NCBI RefSeq assembly: GCF_000282355.1
Contig: NZ_AKJL01000286.1
Span: 1 to 64,000 of the forward strand
Source of the DNA: Pseudomonas sp. GM49
Lineage (GTDB): Bacteria; Pseudomonadota; Gammaproteobacteria; Pseudomonadales; Pseudomonadaceae
DNA length: 64,000 bases
Reading direction: 5' to 3'
The number at the start of each line of letters is the position of its first letter. The stretch's first letter is position 1. Below, one piece after another: positions 26,735 through 37,197 of the stretch. Below the pieces are notes generated by a model. It made no database searches. It was not told the origin of the DNA and saw nothing but the letters and a program-made list of their open reading frames with translations. Both the position numbers and the translations under genes were made by a program.

Positions 26735-26873
26735 GTGCCCGGGGCTGTTTGCCTGTGGCCTGCGTCACCGGCCCCCCGACGCCGCCGTCAAGCTGTAACG
26801 GCTTTCACGGACGCTACTGTTAATCGCTGCCAAGACTTGTCAGCACACCGAATCCTCTGATCGAGATACACAA

Positions 26874-28694
26874 GTGATCGAAAATCTACGCAACATCGCC
26901 ATCATTGCCCACGTTGACCATGGTAAAACCACCCTGGTAGACAAACTCCTGCGTCAATCCGGCACCCTGGAGCGCAACGAGCTCAACGACGAGCGCGTGA
27001 TGGACTCCAACGACCAGGAAAAAGAGCGCGGTATTACCATTCTGGCGAAAAACACCGCCATCAACTGGAACGGCTACCACATCAACATCGTGGACACCCC
27101 GGGCCACGCCGACTTCGGCGGTGAAGTTGAGCGCGTAATGTCGATGGTCGACTCCGTTCTGCTGCTGGTTGACGCTCAAGACGGCCCTATGCCGCAAACC
27201 CGTTTCGTGACCAAGAAGGCTTTCGAAGCCGGCCTGCGTCCGATCGTGTGCATCAACAAGGTTGACCGTCCAGGCGCGCGTCCGGACTGGGTTCTGGACC
27301 AGATCTTCGACCTGTTCGACAACCTGGGTGCCACCGAAGAACAGCTGGACTTCAAAGTCGTCTACGCCTCGGCCCTGAACGGTATTGCCGGTCTGGACCA
27401 CACCGAAATGGCTGAAGACATGACCCCGCTGTACCAGTCGATCGTCGACAACGTACCGGCGCCGGCTGTTGACCGTGAAGGTCCGTTCCAGATGCAGATC
27501 TCCGCACTGGACTACAACAGCTTCCTGGGTGTTATCGGCGTTGGCCGTATCGCTCGTGGTCGCGTCAAGCCGAACACCCCGGTTGTCGCTATCGGCGCCG
27601 ACGGCAAGAAGCGTAACGGTCGTATCCTGAAGCTGATGGGTCACCACGGTCTGCACCGTGTAGACGTTGAAGAAGCTGCAGCAGGCGACATCGTCTGCAT
27701 CAGCGGTATGGACTCGCTGTTCATCTCCGACACCCTGTGCCACCCGGACACCGTTGAAGCGATGAAGCCGTTGACCGTCGACGAGCCAACCGTTTCCATG
27801 ACCTTCCAGGTAAACGACTCGCCATTCTGCGGTAAAGAAGGCAAGTTCGTGACTTCCCGTAACATCAAGGAACGTCTGGACAAAGAGCTGCTGTACAACG
27901 TTGCACTGCGCGTTGAAGAAGGCGACTCGGCTGACAAGTTCAAGGTTTCCGGCCGCGGCGAACTGCACCTCTCGGTACTGATCGAAACCATGCGTCGCGA
28001 AGGCTTCGAAATGGCTGTAGGCCGTCCGGAAGTGATCATCCGTCTGGTTGACGGCGTGAAGCACGAACCGTTCGAAAACGTCACCATCGACCTGCCGGAA
28101 GAATCCCAGGGCAAGGTGATGGAAGAGATGGGCCTGCGTAAGGGCGACCTGACCAACATGGTGCCGGATGGCAAGGGCCGTGTACGTCTGGAATACAACA
28201 TCCCTGCTCGTGGTCTGATCGGTTTCCGTAACCAGTTCCTGACCCTGACCAACGGTGCTGGCATCCTGACCTCGATCTTCGACCGTTACGACGTGATGAA
28301 GTCCGGCGACATGTCCGGCCGTCAGAACGGCGTTCTGGTTTCGGTGGAAACCGGTAAGGCTCTGACCTACTCCCTGGAAACCCTGCAGGCACGTGGCAAG
28401 CTGTTCGTTGAACACGGTCAGGAAATCTACAACGGTCAGATCGTTGGTCTGAACAGCCGTGACAACGACCTGGGCGTTAACCCTACCAAGGGCAAGAAGC
28501 TCGACAACATGCGTGCTTCGGGTAAAGACGAAACCATCGCCCTGGTTCCACCTGTTCGCTTCACCCTGGAACAGGCTCTGGAATTCATCCAGGACGACGA
28601 GCTGTGTGAAGTAACTCCTAAGTCCATCCGTCTTCGCAAGAAGATCCTGGACGAAAGCGAGCGTACCCGCGCTGCCAAGAAAGCCAAGGCATAA
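26874..28694 (+). CDS. typA: Ribosome-associated GTPase TypA/BipA
   Basis: A 606-aa translational GTPase. Domain 1 has G1 [10 protein letters not shown]2 RGITI, G3 [11 protein letters not shown] and G4 [13 protein letters not shown]-like domains II, III and V follow, and the BipA-specific C-terminal domain has NLSR-type [17 protein letters not shown] and [12 protein letters not shown]. It binds the ribosome and aids 50S assembly and stress or cold adaptation. The start is GTG ([17 protein letters not shown]) with only a weak GAGA upstream. It is a single-gene unit with its own terminator. Confidence 0.98.
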   Translation: MIENLRNIAIIAHVDHGKTTLVDKLLRQSGTLERNELNDERVMDSNDQEKERGITILAKNTAINWNGYHINIVDTPGHADFGGEVERVMSMVDSVLLLVDAQDGPMPQTRFVTKKAFEAGLRPIVCINKVDRPGARPDWVLDQIFDLFDNLGATEEQLDFKVVYASALNGIAGLDHTEMAEDMTPLYQSIVDNVPAPAVDREGPFQMQISALDYNSFLGVIGVGRIARGRVKPNTPVVAIGADGKKRNGRILKLMGHHGLHRVDVEEAAAGDIVCISGMDSLFISDTLCHPDTVEAMKPLTVDEPTVSMTFQVNDSPFCGKEGKFVTSRNIKERLDKELLYNVALRVEEGDSADKFKVSGRGELHLSVLIETMRREGFEMAVGRPEVIIRLVDGVKHEPFENVTIDLPEESQGKVMEEMGLRKGDLTNMVPDGKGRVRLEYNIPARGLIGFRNQFLTLTNGAGILTSIFDRYDVMKSGDMSGRQNGVLVSVETGKALTYSLETLQARGKLFVEHGQEIYNGQIVGLNSRDNDLGVNPTKGKKLDNMRASGKDETIALVPPVRFTLEQALEFIQDDELCEVTPKSIRLRKKILDESERTRAAKKAKA

Positions 28695-28714
28695 GATGTA
28701 GTCCTGGCTGAACA

Positions 28715-28749
28715 AAAACGCCCCCGGTCGAAAGGCCGGGGGCGTTTTT
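28715..28749 (+). terminator. Rho-independent terminator of typA
   Basis: An A-run, the strong GC stem CGCCCCCGG...CCGGGGCG (one bulged C) and TTTTTG follow the typA stop by about 20 bases. Confidence 0.92.
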
Positions 28750-28784
28750 GTTTGTCTGGGATTTGTGTGGTGTTTGTGCCGGCC

Positions 28785-28880
28785 CCTTCGCGGGCAAGCC
28801 CGCTCCCACAGTGTTCGAGGTGAACCACAAATTGTGTGAACACCACAGAACCCCTGTGGGAGCGGGCTTGCCCGCGAAGG
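28785..28880. repeat. REPIN, GCGGGC variant
   Basis: CCTTCGCGGGCAAGCCCGCT and its reverse complement surround a spacer. It is between the convergent typA and YkgJ-family genes. Confidence 0.9.
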
Positions 28881-28913
28881 CGGCCGATCAGCCGCCACTA
28901 GTTTCAGAAAAAA

Positions 28914-29351
28914 TCAGAACCGCTCGATACTCCGCGAATTCCGCTCGCGCTCCACTTCCTTCGGCTTGTACGCGCAATACCCCGGCCGCGGGCCGATTTT
29001 CGGGTGGTTGCGGCAAGTATCCGGGCGCTTTTCATAAATAGTGCACAGACGGCTCTTACGATCCAGGTACAGGCAATCGTTGTTGCTCATGCGCTGGAGG
29101 GTGAAGATCTCCGACTTCTGGTTGTAACGCTCGACGATCCCTTCCTTTTGCAGGCGCTTGGCGATGTTCTTCGGCGGATCACCGCGCTCGAACTCGTCGA
29201 CGATGCCGATGCGGATCAGATCCTTGATCTTGACCTCGACGGGCAGGGTGCAGCAGCTGGACATGCATGAGCCGCACATCGGGGCAGAGTACTTGGCCCA
29301 GGTATCGAGGCGGTCGATCTCTGCGGCGGCGATCAGGTTCGGCTTCATCAT
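28914..29351 (-). CDS. YkgJ family cysteine-cluster protein
   Basis: A 145-aa protein with the zinc- or iron-binding cysteine cluster of the YkgJ/UPF0153 type: CGSCMSSCC near residue 26, DCLYLD, LCTIYEKRPDTCRNHP and a final GYCAY. Function is unknown; the cluster suggests metal chelation. The N-terminus begins with two consecutive Met codons, and either could be used. The C-terminus is rich in Arg/Glu. It is monocistronic and divergent from glgP. Confidence 0.88.
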   Translation of the reverse strand: MMKPNLIAAAEIDRLDTWAKYSAPMCGSCMSSCCTLPVEVKIKDLIRIGIVDEFERGDPPKNIAKRLQKEGIVERYNQKSEIFTLQRMSNNDCLYLDRKSRLCTIYEKRPDTCRNHPKIGPRPGYCAYKPKEVERERNSRSIERF

Positions 29352-29500
29352 CGGTTGTTACCAGCGTGTGCATCAGGGCGCGCGATCATACCGGGACTGG
29401 TGGATTTTTGAACAACCTTTCGCCAGATTTTTTCGCAGACGGCGCAAACAACCGGAAAATAGGCACGGGCCCTGCATTGATTCAGGCACAAGACAACGCA

Positions 29501-29611
29501 ATGTCGATCCAGCTCGTATTCAAAGGAAAAACTGCCGAACCAGAGCCTCTACCGCCTGTCAGACCGTCTAGGCTCAGACAACTCCAAGCTCGCTCGAGGT
29601 CCTATCGATGA
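29501..29611 (+). CDS. Possible 36-codon leader ORF overlapping glgP
   Basis: An ATG opens a short frame (MSIQLVFKGKTAEPEP...) whose TGA stop overlaps the glgP ATG as ATGA, the geometry of translational coupling. Its own ribosome binding site is poor (only an AAGA), and the peptide, rich in Arg and Pro at the end, matches nothing I know. The overlap may be chance. Confidence 0.25.
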   Translation: MSIQLVFKGKTAEPEPLPPVRPSRLRQLQARSRSYR

Positions 29612-32058
29612 CTCAAGAACCACTTGTTCGCGAAGCTGAGGTGGCCGCATTCCGCGACGCCGTCTTGACCAAACTCACCTATGCAGTGGGTAAAGACCCG
29701 GATCACGCCTTCGACCACGACTGGTTCGAAGCCATTGCCCTGGCCGCGCGGGACCACATGGTCGAGCACTGGATGGACCACACGCGGCAGATCTACCGTA
29801 AAGGTCAGAAGCGCGTTTACTACCTCTCCCTGGAATTTCTCATCGGTCGGCTGCTCTTTGACAGTCTGAGCAACCTCGGCCTGCTCGACGTGGCTCGCGA
29901 GGCCTTGACCGAACTCGGTGTCGACCTTGAGCGCATCCGCTTGCTGGAGCCCGATGCAGCCCTGGGCAACGGCGGCCTCGGGCGTCTGGCGGCGTGTTTC
30001 CTGGAAAGCATGTCGACCCTCGGCATCGCGGGTCATGGCTACGGCATCCGCTATGAGCATGGGTTGTTCCGCCAGGCGATTGTCGATGGCTGGCAACAGG
30101 AGCAGACCGAACACTGGCTGGATTTCGGTAACCCCTGGGAATTCGAGCGGCCTGAAGTGGTTTATCCGATCGGTTTTGGCGGCAGCGTCGAAACCGTGAC
30201 CGATGAAAGCGGCAAGTCCAGGCAAGTCTGGCACCCGGCGGAAACGGTACGGGCGATTGCCTACGACACGCCGGTGGTCGGCTGGCGCGGGGCGAGCGTC
30301 AACACGCTGCGCCTGTGGCGCGCCCGGGCCATGGAAGATCTGCATCTGGAGCGTTTCAACGCCGGCGACCACCTGGGCGCCGTGGCCGAGGTAGCCCGGG
30401 CCGAAAGTATCTCCCGGGTGCTGTACCCGGCGGACAGCACCGAGGCCGGCCAGGAATTGCGCCTGCGCCAGGAGTATTTCTTCGTCGCCGCTTCATTGCA
30501 GGATCTGCTGCGTCGCCATCGCAACATGCACACCTCGGTGCTGACCCTGAGCGATCACGCTTCGATCCAGCTCAACGACACTCATCCCTCGATTGCCGTG
30601 GCTGAACTGATGCGACAACTGGTCGACGTGTATGACGTGGCGTGGGATGCGGCGTGGCAGGTCACCGTCGATACGCTGTCCTACACCAACCACACCTTGC
30701 TCCCCGAAGCGCTGGAAACCTGGCCGGTAGGCTTGATGGAACGCATGCTGCCGCGGCATATGCAGATCATTTACCTGATCAACGCCCAGCACATCGACTC
30801 CCTGCGGGCCAAAGGCATTCACGACTTCGACGTGTTGCGCGCGGTGTCGCTCATCGAGGAGGACAACGGTCGTCGGGTGCGCATGGGCAACCTGGCGTTT
30901 CTCGGTTCCCACAGCATCAACGGTGTGTCCGGACTGCACACGCAACTGATGCGCCAAACTGTGTTCTCCGAACTGCACAAGCTCTACCCGGAGCGGATCA
31001 ACAACAAGACCAACGGCATTACCTTCCGCCGCTGGTTGTACCAGGCCAACCCCGAGCTGACCTCGATGCTGGTCGATGCCCTGGGCCCTGAGGTGCTGGA
31101 CAACCCGGAAGAGCGGCTGCTTGCCCTCGAACCGTTCGCCGAGAAAAGCGCGTTTCGCAAGGCGTTTGCCGAGCAACGCCTGCACAGCAAGAAAGCCCTG
31201 GCGTACCTGATCCATGAGCGGCTGGGCGTCGCGGTCAATCCGGCGGCGATGTTTGACGTGCAGGTCAAGCGAATCCACGAATACAAACGCCAGTTGCTCA
31301 ACCTGATGCACACCGTTGCGTTATACCAGGCGATCCGCGCGGAACCTGAAATCGACTGGGTGCCACGAGTGAAAATTTTCGCCGGCAAGGCGGCCGCGAG
31401 TTATCACCAGGCCAAACTGATCATCAAGCTGACCAACGATATCGCCCGGGTGGTGAACAACGACCCGACCGTGCGTGGCTTGCTCAAAGTGGTGTTCCTG
31501 CCCAATTACAACGTCAGCCTGGCGGAGAGCATCATTCCGGCGGCGGATTTGTCCGAGCAGATCTCCACCGCCGGTTTCGAAGCGTCGGGCACCAGCAACA
31601 TGAAATTCGGCCTGAACGGCGCGCTGACCATCGGCACCCTGGACGGGGCCAACGTGGAAATGTGCGAGCGCATCGGCGCCGCGCACATGTTCATCTTCGG
31701 CCTCAGCGCGCAGCAGGTGGAGGCGCGCAAGCAGAACCATGAGTTCAGTGCCGTACCGGACATCGCCGCGTCCCATCGCCTGAACGATGTGCTGCAAGCG
31801 ATTCGTGGCGGGGTGTTCTCGCCGGATGATCCGTCCCGTTACACCGGGTTGATCGATTCGCTGGTGGACTACGACCGCTTCCTGGTCTGCGCCGACTTCG
31901 ATTCCTACTGGAACGCGCAGATGCGCGTCGAAGCCCATTGGCACGATTCGAAAGAATGGTGGCGTTCAGCGGTGTTGAACACGGCGCGGATGGGATGGTT
32001 CTCGTCGGACCGGACCATTCGCGAGTACGCCACGGAAATCTGGAAGGCACTGGAGTAG
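29608..32058 (+). CDS. glgP: Glycogen/starch/alpha-glucan phosphorylase
   Basis: An 816-aa family GT35 enzyme that phosphorolyses alpha-1,4-glucans to glucose-1-phosphate. Visible signatures are YYLSLEFLIGRLL, the substrate region DAALGNGGLGRLAACFLES, VQVKRIHEYKRQLLN (here FDVQVKRIHEYK), and the PLP site EASGTSNMKFGLNGALTIGT with the Schiff-base Lys666. The length is standard. GAGG lies at good distance before the ATG. No other glycogen gene is adjacent, so it stands alone and is followed by a REPIN. Confidence 0.98.
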   Translation: MTQEPLVREAEVAAFRDAVLTKLTYAVGKDPDHAFDHDWFEAIALAARDHMVEHWMDHTRQIYRKGQKRVYYLSLEFLIGRLLFDSLSNLGLLDVAREALTELGVDLERIRLLEPDAALGNGGLGRLAACFLESMSTLGIAGHGYGIRYEHGLFRQAIVDGWQQEQTEHWLDFGNPWEFERPEVVYPIGFGGSVETVTDESGKSRQVWHPAETVRAIAYDTPVVGWRGASVNTLRLWRARAMEDLHLERFNAGDHLGAVAEVARAESISRVLYPADSTEAGQELRLRQEYFFVAASLQDLLRRHRNMHTSVLTLSDHASIQLNDTHPSIAVAELMRQLVDVYDVAWDAAWQVTVDTLSYTNHTLLPEALETWPVGLMERMLPRHMQIIYLINAQHIDSLRAKGIHDFDVLRAVSLIEEDNGRRVRMGNLAFLGSHSINGVSGLHTQLMRQTVFSELHKLYPERINNKTNGITFRRWLYQANPELTSMLVDALGPEVLDNPEERLLALEPFAEKSAFRKAFAEQRLHSKKALAYLIHERLGVAVNPAAMFDVQVKRIHEYKRQLLNLMHTVALYQAIRAEPEIDWVPRVKIFAGKAAASYHQAKLIIKLTNDIARVVNNDPTVRGLLKVVFLPNYNVSLAESIIPAADLSEQISTAGFEASGTSNMKFGLNGALTIGTLDGANVEMCERIGAAHMFIFGLSAQQVEARKQNHEFSAVPDIAASHRLNDVLQAIRGGVFSPDDPSRYTGLIDSLVDYDRFLVCADFDSYWNAQMRVEAHWHDSKEWWRSAVLNTARMGWFSSDRTIREYATEIWKALE

Positions 32059-32171
32059 TTTTCGGCCAGAACTGCGAGCAAGGCCCGGTTGTTGCCGGGC
32101 CGGATCGATATACTGGGCGCCGGATTGCCGAGCGGCAGAGTTCATCAGATTCTGAACACACCACCATCCCT

Positions 32172-32262
32172 TGTGGGAGCGAGCTTGCTCGCGATGAGGC
32201 CATAACATTCAGTATTGATGCTGAGTGTCAGTGCGCTATCGCGAGCAAGCTCGCTCCCACAG
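32172..32262. repeat. REPIN
   Basis: Inverted REP pair between glgP and the DUF2339 gene, both on the plus strand. Confidence 0.9.
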
Positions 32263-32347
32263 GATTTGTGGTGTTTTCACACTAGACTGATCAGACGCTG
32301 TACCGCTTGGACTTGCCTCATGACGGGGCTGCTCAGGGATATCGACC

Positions 32348-35300
32348 ATGCAATGGATTTTTATGCTCGTCGGGCTGGTGCTCGGCTGGATACTCGACGA
32401 GTCATTCAGTGATGCACTGCTGGGCGCACTACTCGGCTTGGGTATCGGCCAGACCCTTCGCATGGCTCGTATGGACTCTCGAGCGGTGGAGCAGCAGCGA
32501 CTGCTGGATCAGGCACAGGTTGCGCTGCAAGCGGTCGAGCAACGGCTGGCGCTGCTCGAAGCATCGGGCGTCAAGGCGCCGGAAACCCGTGAACCGCTCG
32601 TATCGCCTGAAACCCTTCTTGATGAACCACCCGCCGCAGCCCCGGAATTGATCTGGGAACTGCCACCCGAACTCGAGCCGATAGCCGTCGCGGCCTCCGA
32701 AACCGCTCGTCCGCAGCCCGCCGATGCCTGGAAGCCAGAAACAATCGCTCGCCAGGCACAATCACCTGTCCCTCCGCGTGGCCCGAATCTTATCGACCGT
32801 GCCATCAGTCGCGCCCGTGCCTGGTTGTTTGGCGGTAATACCGTGTTGCGGGTCGGCGTGGTGCTGCTGTTCCTCGGCCTGGCCTTTTTGCTCCGCTATG
32901 CCACCGAAGGCGTGGTGGTGCCGCTTGAGTTGCGCTACGCAGGCGTTGCGGCAGCAGCCTTGGGGTTGCTCGGGCTGGGTTGGTGGTTGCGAACGCGCAA
33001 CAGCAGTTACGCGTTGATCCTGCAAGGCACCGGGATCGCCGTGTTGTACTTGACGGTGTTTGCCGCAATGCGCCTGCATCCGCTACTCGACCCCTCGGCG
33101 GCGTTTGGCCTGCTGGTGGCGGTGACAGTCTGCTCGGCGATTCTCGCCATTACCCAGGACTCCCTGGGGCTGGCCGCCGTTGCCGCACTGGGTGGCTTCG
33201 CCGCGCCCATCCTGGCCTCCACCGGCGCCGGCAGCCACGTCGCGCTGTTCAGCTATTTCACCTTGCTCAACGCCGGCATCCTCGCCATTGCCTGGTTCAA
33301 GGCCTGGCGCCTGCTGAATGTCATCGGGTTCACCGGCACCTTCGGCATCGGTTTCGCCTGGGGCCTGCGCTCCTACTTGCCGGAGTTGCTGTGGAGCACC
33401 GAGCCGTTCCTGATTGTGTTTTTCCTGATGTACCTGGCCATTGGTCTGCTGTACGCCCGGCGCAAGCTGATGCAGATGAGCGACGCACCGGCAGAGAGCA
33501 GTCGCGAAGCGCTGCTGCAGTGGTCGGCGCGCAAGGGTGATTACGTCGACGGCACGCTACTGTTCGGCCCGCCTCTGGTGGGTTTCGGCTTGCAGTTCGC
33601 ATTGGTGCAGCATCTGGAATTCGCTGCGGCGTTCAGTGCCTTGGCGCTGGGCATGATTTACATGGGGCTCGCCCGTTGGTTGATGGCCGGGCGCACGCTG
33701 TTGCTGGGGGAAACCTGCCTGGCCTTGGGGGTGATCTTCGCCAGCCTGGCGATTCCGCTGGGGCTCGATGCACGCTGGACGACGGCGGCGTGGGCGGTGG
33801 AGGGCGCGGGGATCTTCTGGCTCGGTCTGCGCCAGCAAAGGCCTCTGGCCCGGGCGTTTGCCTTGCTCCTGCAAGTGGGGTCGGCGCTGGCGTTTCTCGG
33901 CGAGTTGCACAACAGCGAGAGCAGCCTGCTCGGTGGCGTGCCGTTAGGCGCGCTGTTACTGGGCGTCGCGTTGCTGTTCAGTTTCTACCAGTTGCGCAAA
34001 GCCTTGCCGGAACAGATCAGACCCTGGGAGCTGAAAGGCCTGCCGGTGTTGGCTTGTCTCGGGCTGGCGTTTCTCTATTTGCTGGCACCGCTGTTTTTCT
34101 TCAGCCACGGCACGGTGATCAGTTGGGCCTTGGCCGGGGCGCTGACGTTGTTTGTTGGCTTGCGCCTGCCATCGCGCACGTTCGTGTTCACCGCGCTTGC
34201 TGTGCAATGGTTGGGTGGCGCGCTGTTCCTGGTGACAGGACCGCAGTTCAGTGACGGCCTGCAACCCATGGCCCATGGCGGGTTCTGGGCGCCGCTGATG
34301 TTGGGGCTGGCCGCGATGGTCGGGGCTTGGCGTTTGCAGATGGGGCATTCGCTCGGAGCGTTCGAAGGGCTGAGTCTGTTGCGGTTGTCCCAGGCTTTGC
34401 TGGTGTGGGGCGCAGGCTGGTGGGCGTTGGCCTGGGTCATCGAAGTGCTGCATTTTGCGCCGCTGCCGATGCAGGCGACTTTGTTGTTGAGCATCACTGC
34501 CGTGAGTGTTGCGCTGTGGACGGTGTTGGCGCTGCGCCTGAGTTGGCCGTCACTGGGAGTGCTCTGCACGGCGTTGATTCCCGCTGCGGCGCTGGTACTG
34601 CTGGCGGCCTGGCACCCGCGATATCACCCGGCCGCCAACTTCGGCTGGCTGGCGTGGGCCGCCGTGTTCGTGGTGCATTTCATCTCCCTGCGACGCCTGG
34701 CGCCAATGCTGCCGGCGCGCGTGCCGGGTGTCGCCCATGTGCTCGGCTGCTGGCTGTTGATGGGTGTGCTGGCTCTGGAGTTGCGTTACGGCTTGCTGGT
34801 GTTGTCCGAGCAATACAACGCCTGGCGCTGGTTGGGTTGGGCGATTCTGCCAAGTCTGTACCTGGTGCTGATGGCGGCACCTCGCGCGTGGCCTTGGCCG
34901 TTGTCGGCGTATCCGCGCGAATACCGTGTATACACCGCCGCGCCGCTGGCGTTGTTGATGCTCGGTTGGTTCTGGCTGGCGAATGTCGCCAGTGACGGCA
35001 ACGCCGAGCCGCTGCCTTACGTGCCATTGATCAACCCGCTGGAGCTGGGCCTGTTGTTTGCGTTGTTCGGCGTCTATGTCTGGTCCCGCAGCGCGCTGAC
35101 ACAGCTGGCGGTCCGCAAGGATTACGCTGCCATCGCCACGCAAGGGGTCGCTGGTGCCTCGCTGTTCGTGTTCTTTACGGCATTGGTAATGCGTACGGCG
35201 CACCATTGGAGCGGGGTGCCGTTCGAGCTGGATCTGTTGCTGGAGTCGATGCGGGTACAAGCCGGCCTGTCCATCGTCTGGACCCTGATGGCCCTGAGCC

Positions 35301-35554
35301 TGATGATCGGTGGTCATTTGCGTCGCCGCCGCGAAGTCTGGTTGATCGGCGCCGCCTTGATCGGTGTGGTCGTGGCCAAGCTGTTCTTTGTCGAATTGAG
35401 TAATCGCGGCGGGCTGGCGCGGATCGTGTCGTTTATCGGTGTCGGCGTGTTGCTGCTGGTGGTGGGCTATTTCGCCCCGCTGCCGCCCAAGCGTGACGAA
35501 GCTGTGCCGGATATCGAGAAACCGGTCCCGGAATCAGAAGGAGTGTCGTCTTGA
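32348..35554 (+). CDS. DUF2339 giant membrane protein
   Basis: A 1068-aa polytopic protein. An N-terminal hydrophobic segment (MQWIFMLVGLVLGWILDES) is followed by a short coiled-coil (LDQAQVALQAVEQRLALLEA) and a Pro/Ala/Glu linker to about 150. About two dozen or more closely spaced transmembrane helices then run to the end, with the DUF2339 opening DRAISRARAWLFGGNTVLRVGVVLLFLG. The function is unknown; the fold suggests a transporter- or polymerase-like membrane machine. It overlaps the DUF3999 gene by four bases and is therefore coupled to it. Confidence 0.9.
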   Translation: MQWIFMLVGLVLGWILDESFSDALLGALLGLGIGQTLRMARMDSRAVEQQRLLDQAQVALQAVEQRLALLEASGVKAPETREPLVSPETLLDEPPAAAPELIWELPPELEPIAVAASETARPQPADAWKPETIARQAQSPVPPRGPNLIDRAISRARAWLFGGNTVLRVGVVLLFLGLAFLLRYATEGVVVPLELRYAGVAAAALGLLGLGWWLRTRNSSYALILQGTGIAVLYLTVFAAMRLHPLLDPSAAFGLLVAVTVCSAILAITQDSLGLAAVAALGGFAAPILASTGAGSHVALFSYFTLLNAGILAIAWFKAWRLLNVIGFTGTFGIGFAWGLRSYLPELLWSTEPFLIVFFLMYLAIGLLYARRKLMQMSDAPAESSREALLQWSARKGDYVDGTLLFGPPLVGFGLQFALVQHLEFAAAFSALALGMIYMGLARWLMAGRTLLLGETCLALGVIFASLAIPLGLDARWTTAAWAVEGAGIFWLGLRQQRPLARAFALLLQVGSALAFLGELHNSESSLLGGVPLGALLLGVALLFSFYQLRKALPEQIRPWELKGLPVLACLGLAFLYLLAPLFFFSHGTVISWALAGALTLFVGLRLPSRTFVFTALAVQWLGGALFLVTGPQFSDGLQPMAHGGFWAPLMLGLAAMVGAWRLQMGHSLGAFEGLSLLRLSQALLVWGAGWWALAWVIEVLHFAPLPMQATLLLSITAVSVALWTVLALRLSWPSLGVLCTALIPAAALVLLAAWHPRYHPAANFGWLAWAAVFVVHFISLRRLAPMLPARVPGVAHVLGCWLLMGVLALELRYGLLVLSEQYNAWRWLGWAILPSLYLVLMAAPRAWPWPLSAYPREYRVYTAAPLALLMLGWFWLANVASDGNAEPLPYVPLINPLELGLLFALFGVYVWSRSALTQLAVRKDYAAIATQGVAGASLFVFFTALVMRTAHHWSGVPFELDLLLESMRVQAGLSIVWTLMALSLMIGGHLRRRREVWLIGAALIGVVVAKLFFVELSNRGGLARIVSFIGVGVLLLVVGYFAPLPPKRDEAVPDIEKPVPESEGVSS

Positions 35555-36924
35555 GTCAGAAGCTGAACCTGGGTTGGCTGGGCGCTGTTGCCATGGGAGT
35601 GGTGTTGTCGGCGGCTGCCCAGGAAAAACCGGCGGATTTCACCACCCAAGTGCCCTTGTCGGTAACGGGCGAAGGCCCTTGGTATCGCCTTGAACTGCCC
35701 CTGAACGTACAACTGAATGCACGGCAGGCCGATTTGAGCGATGTGCGTGTGTTCAACGCCGTGGGCGATGTTCAGGCTTATGCCCTGGCTCGGCAGTCGG
35801 CGCAGAGCAGTGAAACGCGCACCTTGACCGAGGTGAAATGGTTTCCGTTGTACAACTCGGTGGACGCCACTGAAACCGCGCCGAGCGTGCGGGTGCAATC
35901 GAGCGCCAACGGCACGTTGGTCGAGGTGCAGCCCTCCAGTCCGCTGGAGGCGGGTGAGGAGGAGTTGCGCGGCTGGTTGCTCGACGCGTCCGCGATCAAG
36001 GCGCCGTTGCAGCAATTGATTCTCGACTGGACCAGCGAACGCGATGGCTTCCAGCGTTTCACCCTCGAAGCCAGCGACGATTTGCAGCATTGGCGGTCCT
36101 GGGGCGAAGGGCAGGTGGCGCGCCTGATCTTTTCCGACGAGCGGGTCGAACAGCGTGCAATCAGCTTGCCGGGCCAGTCGGCGCGTTACTTGCGGTTGCT
36201 GTGGATCACACCGCATTCGGCACCGACACTGACTTCGGCGCAACTGCAAAGCGCCAGCACCCGCAGCCTGCCGCTGCCGTTGGTCTGGTCCCAGGCGTTG
36301 GCCGGCAGTAGCGTGAAGGCGGGTGAATACACCTGGCAGTTGCCGATGGGGTTGAATGTCGAGCGAGTGCAGGTCGAGTTGAGCCAGCCCAACAGCCTGG
36401 CGCCGGTCAGCCTGACCGGTCGTCGCGACAGCAGCCTGCCGTGGCAGCCAGTGGTCAGCGGTTTGCTCTATCGCCTGACCCAGAACGGTCAGGACGTGGT
36501 GCAAAACGAATTGCCGTTGTCAGGGCAAATCGTGCAGCAATTGAAACTGACCGTGGACGAACGCGGCGGTGGCCTGGGTGTTGATGTGCCGACGCTGAAG
36601 TTTGCCGTGCGCGCCACGCAACTGGTGTTCCTGGCGCGTGGGCCAGGGCCTTACACCCTGGTCGTGGGAAATACGACGGCGAAGGCGGCGAACCTGCCGC
36701 TGTCGACGCTAATTCCGGATTATAGCCCGGAGAAGCTGGCGACCCTGGGCAGGGCCATGGTGGATGTCGGGGTGGAGGCTAGGAAGCCGTCGACGGTCAC
36801 CGCGTCTGCGCCGATCGACACTCACTGGAAGAAATTCGGGTTGTGGGCGGTGTTGTTGCTCTGCGTGGTGTTCCTGGTGGCGATGGCGTTCAGTTTGCTG
36901 CGCAAGTCTACTGCCAAACCTTGA
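35551..36924 (+). CDS. DUF3999 family membrane-anchored protein
   Basis: A 457-aa exported protein: a signal peptide (residues 1-23, ending SAAAQ), a large periplasmic beta-rich domain with discoidin-like features (DWTSERDGFQRFTLEASDD, ARYLRLLWITP), and a single C-terminal transmembrane helix (about 428-449) ending in basic residues. The start is TTG, overlapping the previous stop as TTGA, with AAGGAG at ideal spacing. DUF3999 and DUF2339 genes commonly occur together, which implies one membrane complex; its job is unknown. Confidence 0.9.
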   Translation: MSQKLNLGWLGAVAMGVVLSAAAQEKPADFTTQVPLSVTGEGPWYRLELPLNVQLNARQADLSDVRVFNAVGDVQAYALARQSAQSSETRTLTEVKWFPLYNSVDATETAPSVRVQSSANGTLVEVQPSSPLEAGEEELRGWLLDASAIKAPLQQLILDWTSERDGFQRFTLEASDDLQHWRSWGEGQVARLIFSDERVEQRAISLPGQSARYLRLLWITPHSAPTLTSAQLQSASTRSLPLPLVWSQALAGSSVKAGEYTWQLPMGLNVERVQVELSQPNSLAPVSLTGRRDSSLPWQPVVSGLLYRLTQNGQDVVQNELPLSGQIVQQLKLTVDERGGGLGVDVPTLKFAVRATQLVFLARGPGPYTLVVGNTTAKAANLPLSTLIPDYSPEKLATLGRAMVDVGVEARKPSTVTASAPIDTHWKKFGLWAVLLLCVVFLVAMAFSLLRKSTAKP

Positions 36925-36944
36925 TTGTGGGTGCTGCGCACCCA

Positions 36945-37008
36945 ATCGCGAGCAAGCTCGCTCCCACAGGTATTGCGCTGTCCCTGTGGGAGCGAGCTTG
37001 CTCGCGAT
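36945..37008. repeat. REPIN, short spacer, reversed arrangement
   Basis: ATCGCGAGCAAGCTCGCTCC precedes CTGTGGGAGCGAGCTTGCTC with only ~16 bases between. It lies between the DUF3999 gene and fbp. Confidence 0.88.
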
Positions 37009-37197
37009 AGCGGTATATCAGTCAATAAAAATGCTTATATGACCGCTACTTTCCAGCTCACATCCAGCCCATTTCCAACTACGCTCATCCCCGCACATGA
37101 ACTCTCTTTGACCGATCACGTCTGATAGGAGGAAATGCGCCCCGACTCGCGTTAAACTGCGCGGGTTTTTAGCCCCCCCATTCCACCGGAGCCTTCC

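Noticed and set aside
26886-28898. 670-codon open frame antisense to typA
   Set aside because: It mirrors the codons of typA in a GC-rich genome, has no ribosome binding site or recognisable domain, and runs into the REPIN.
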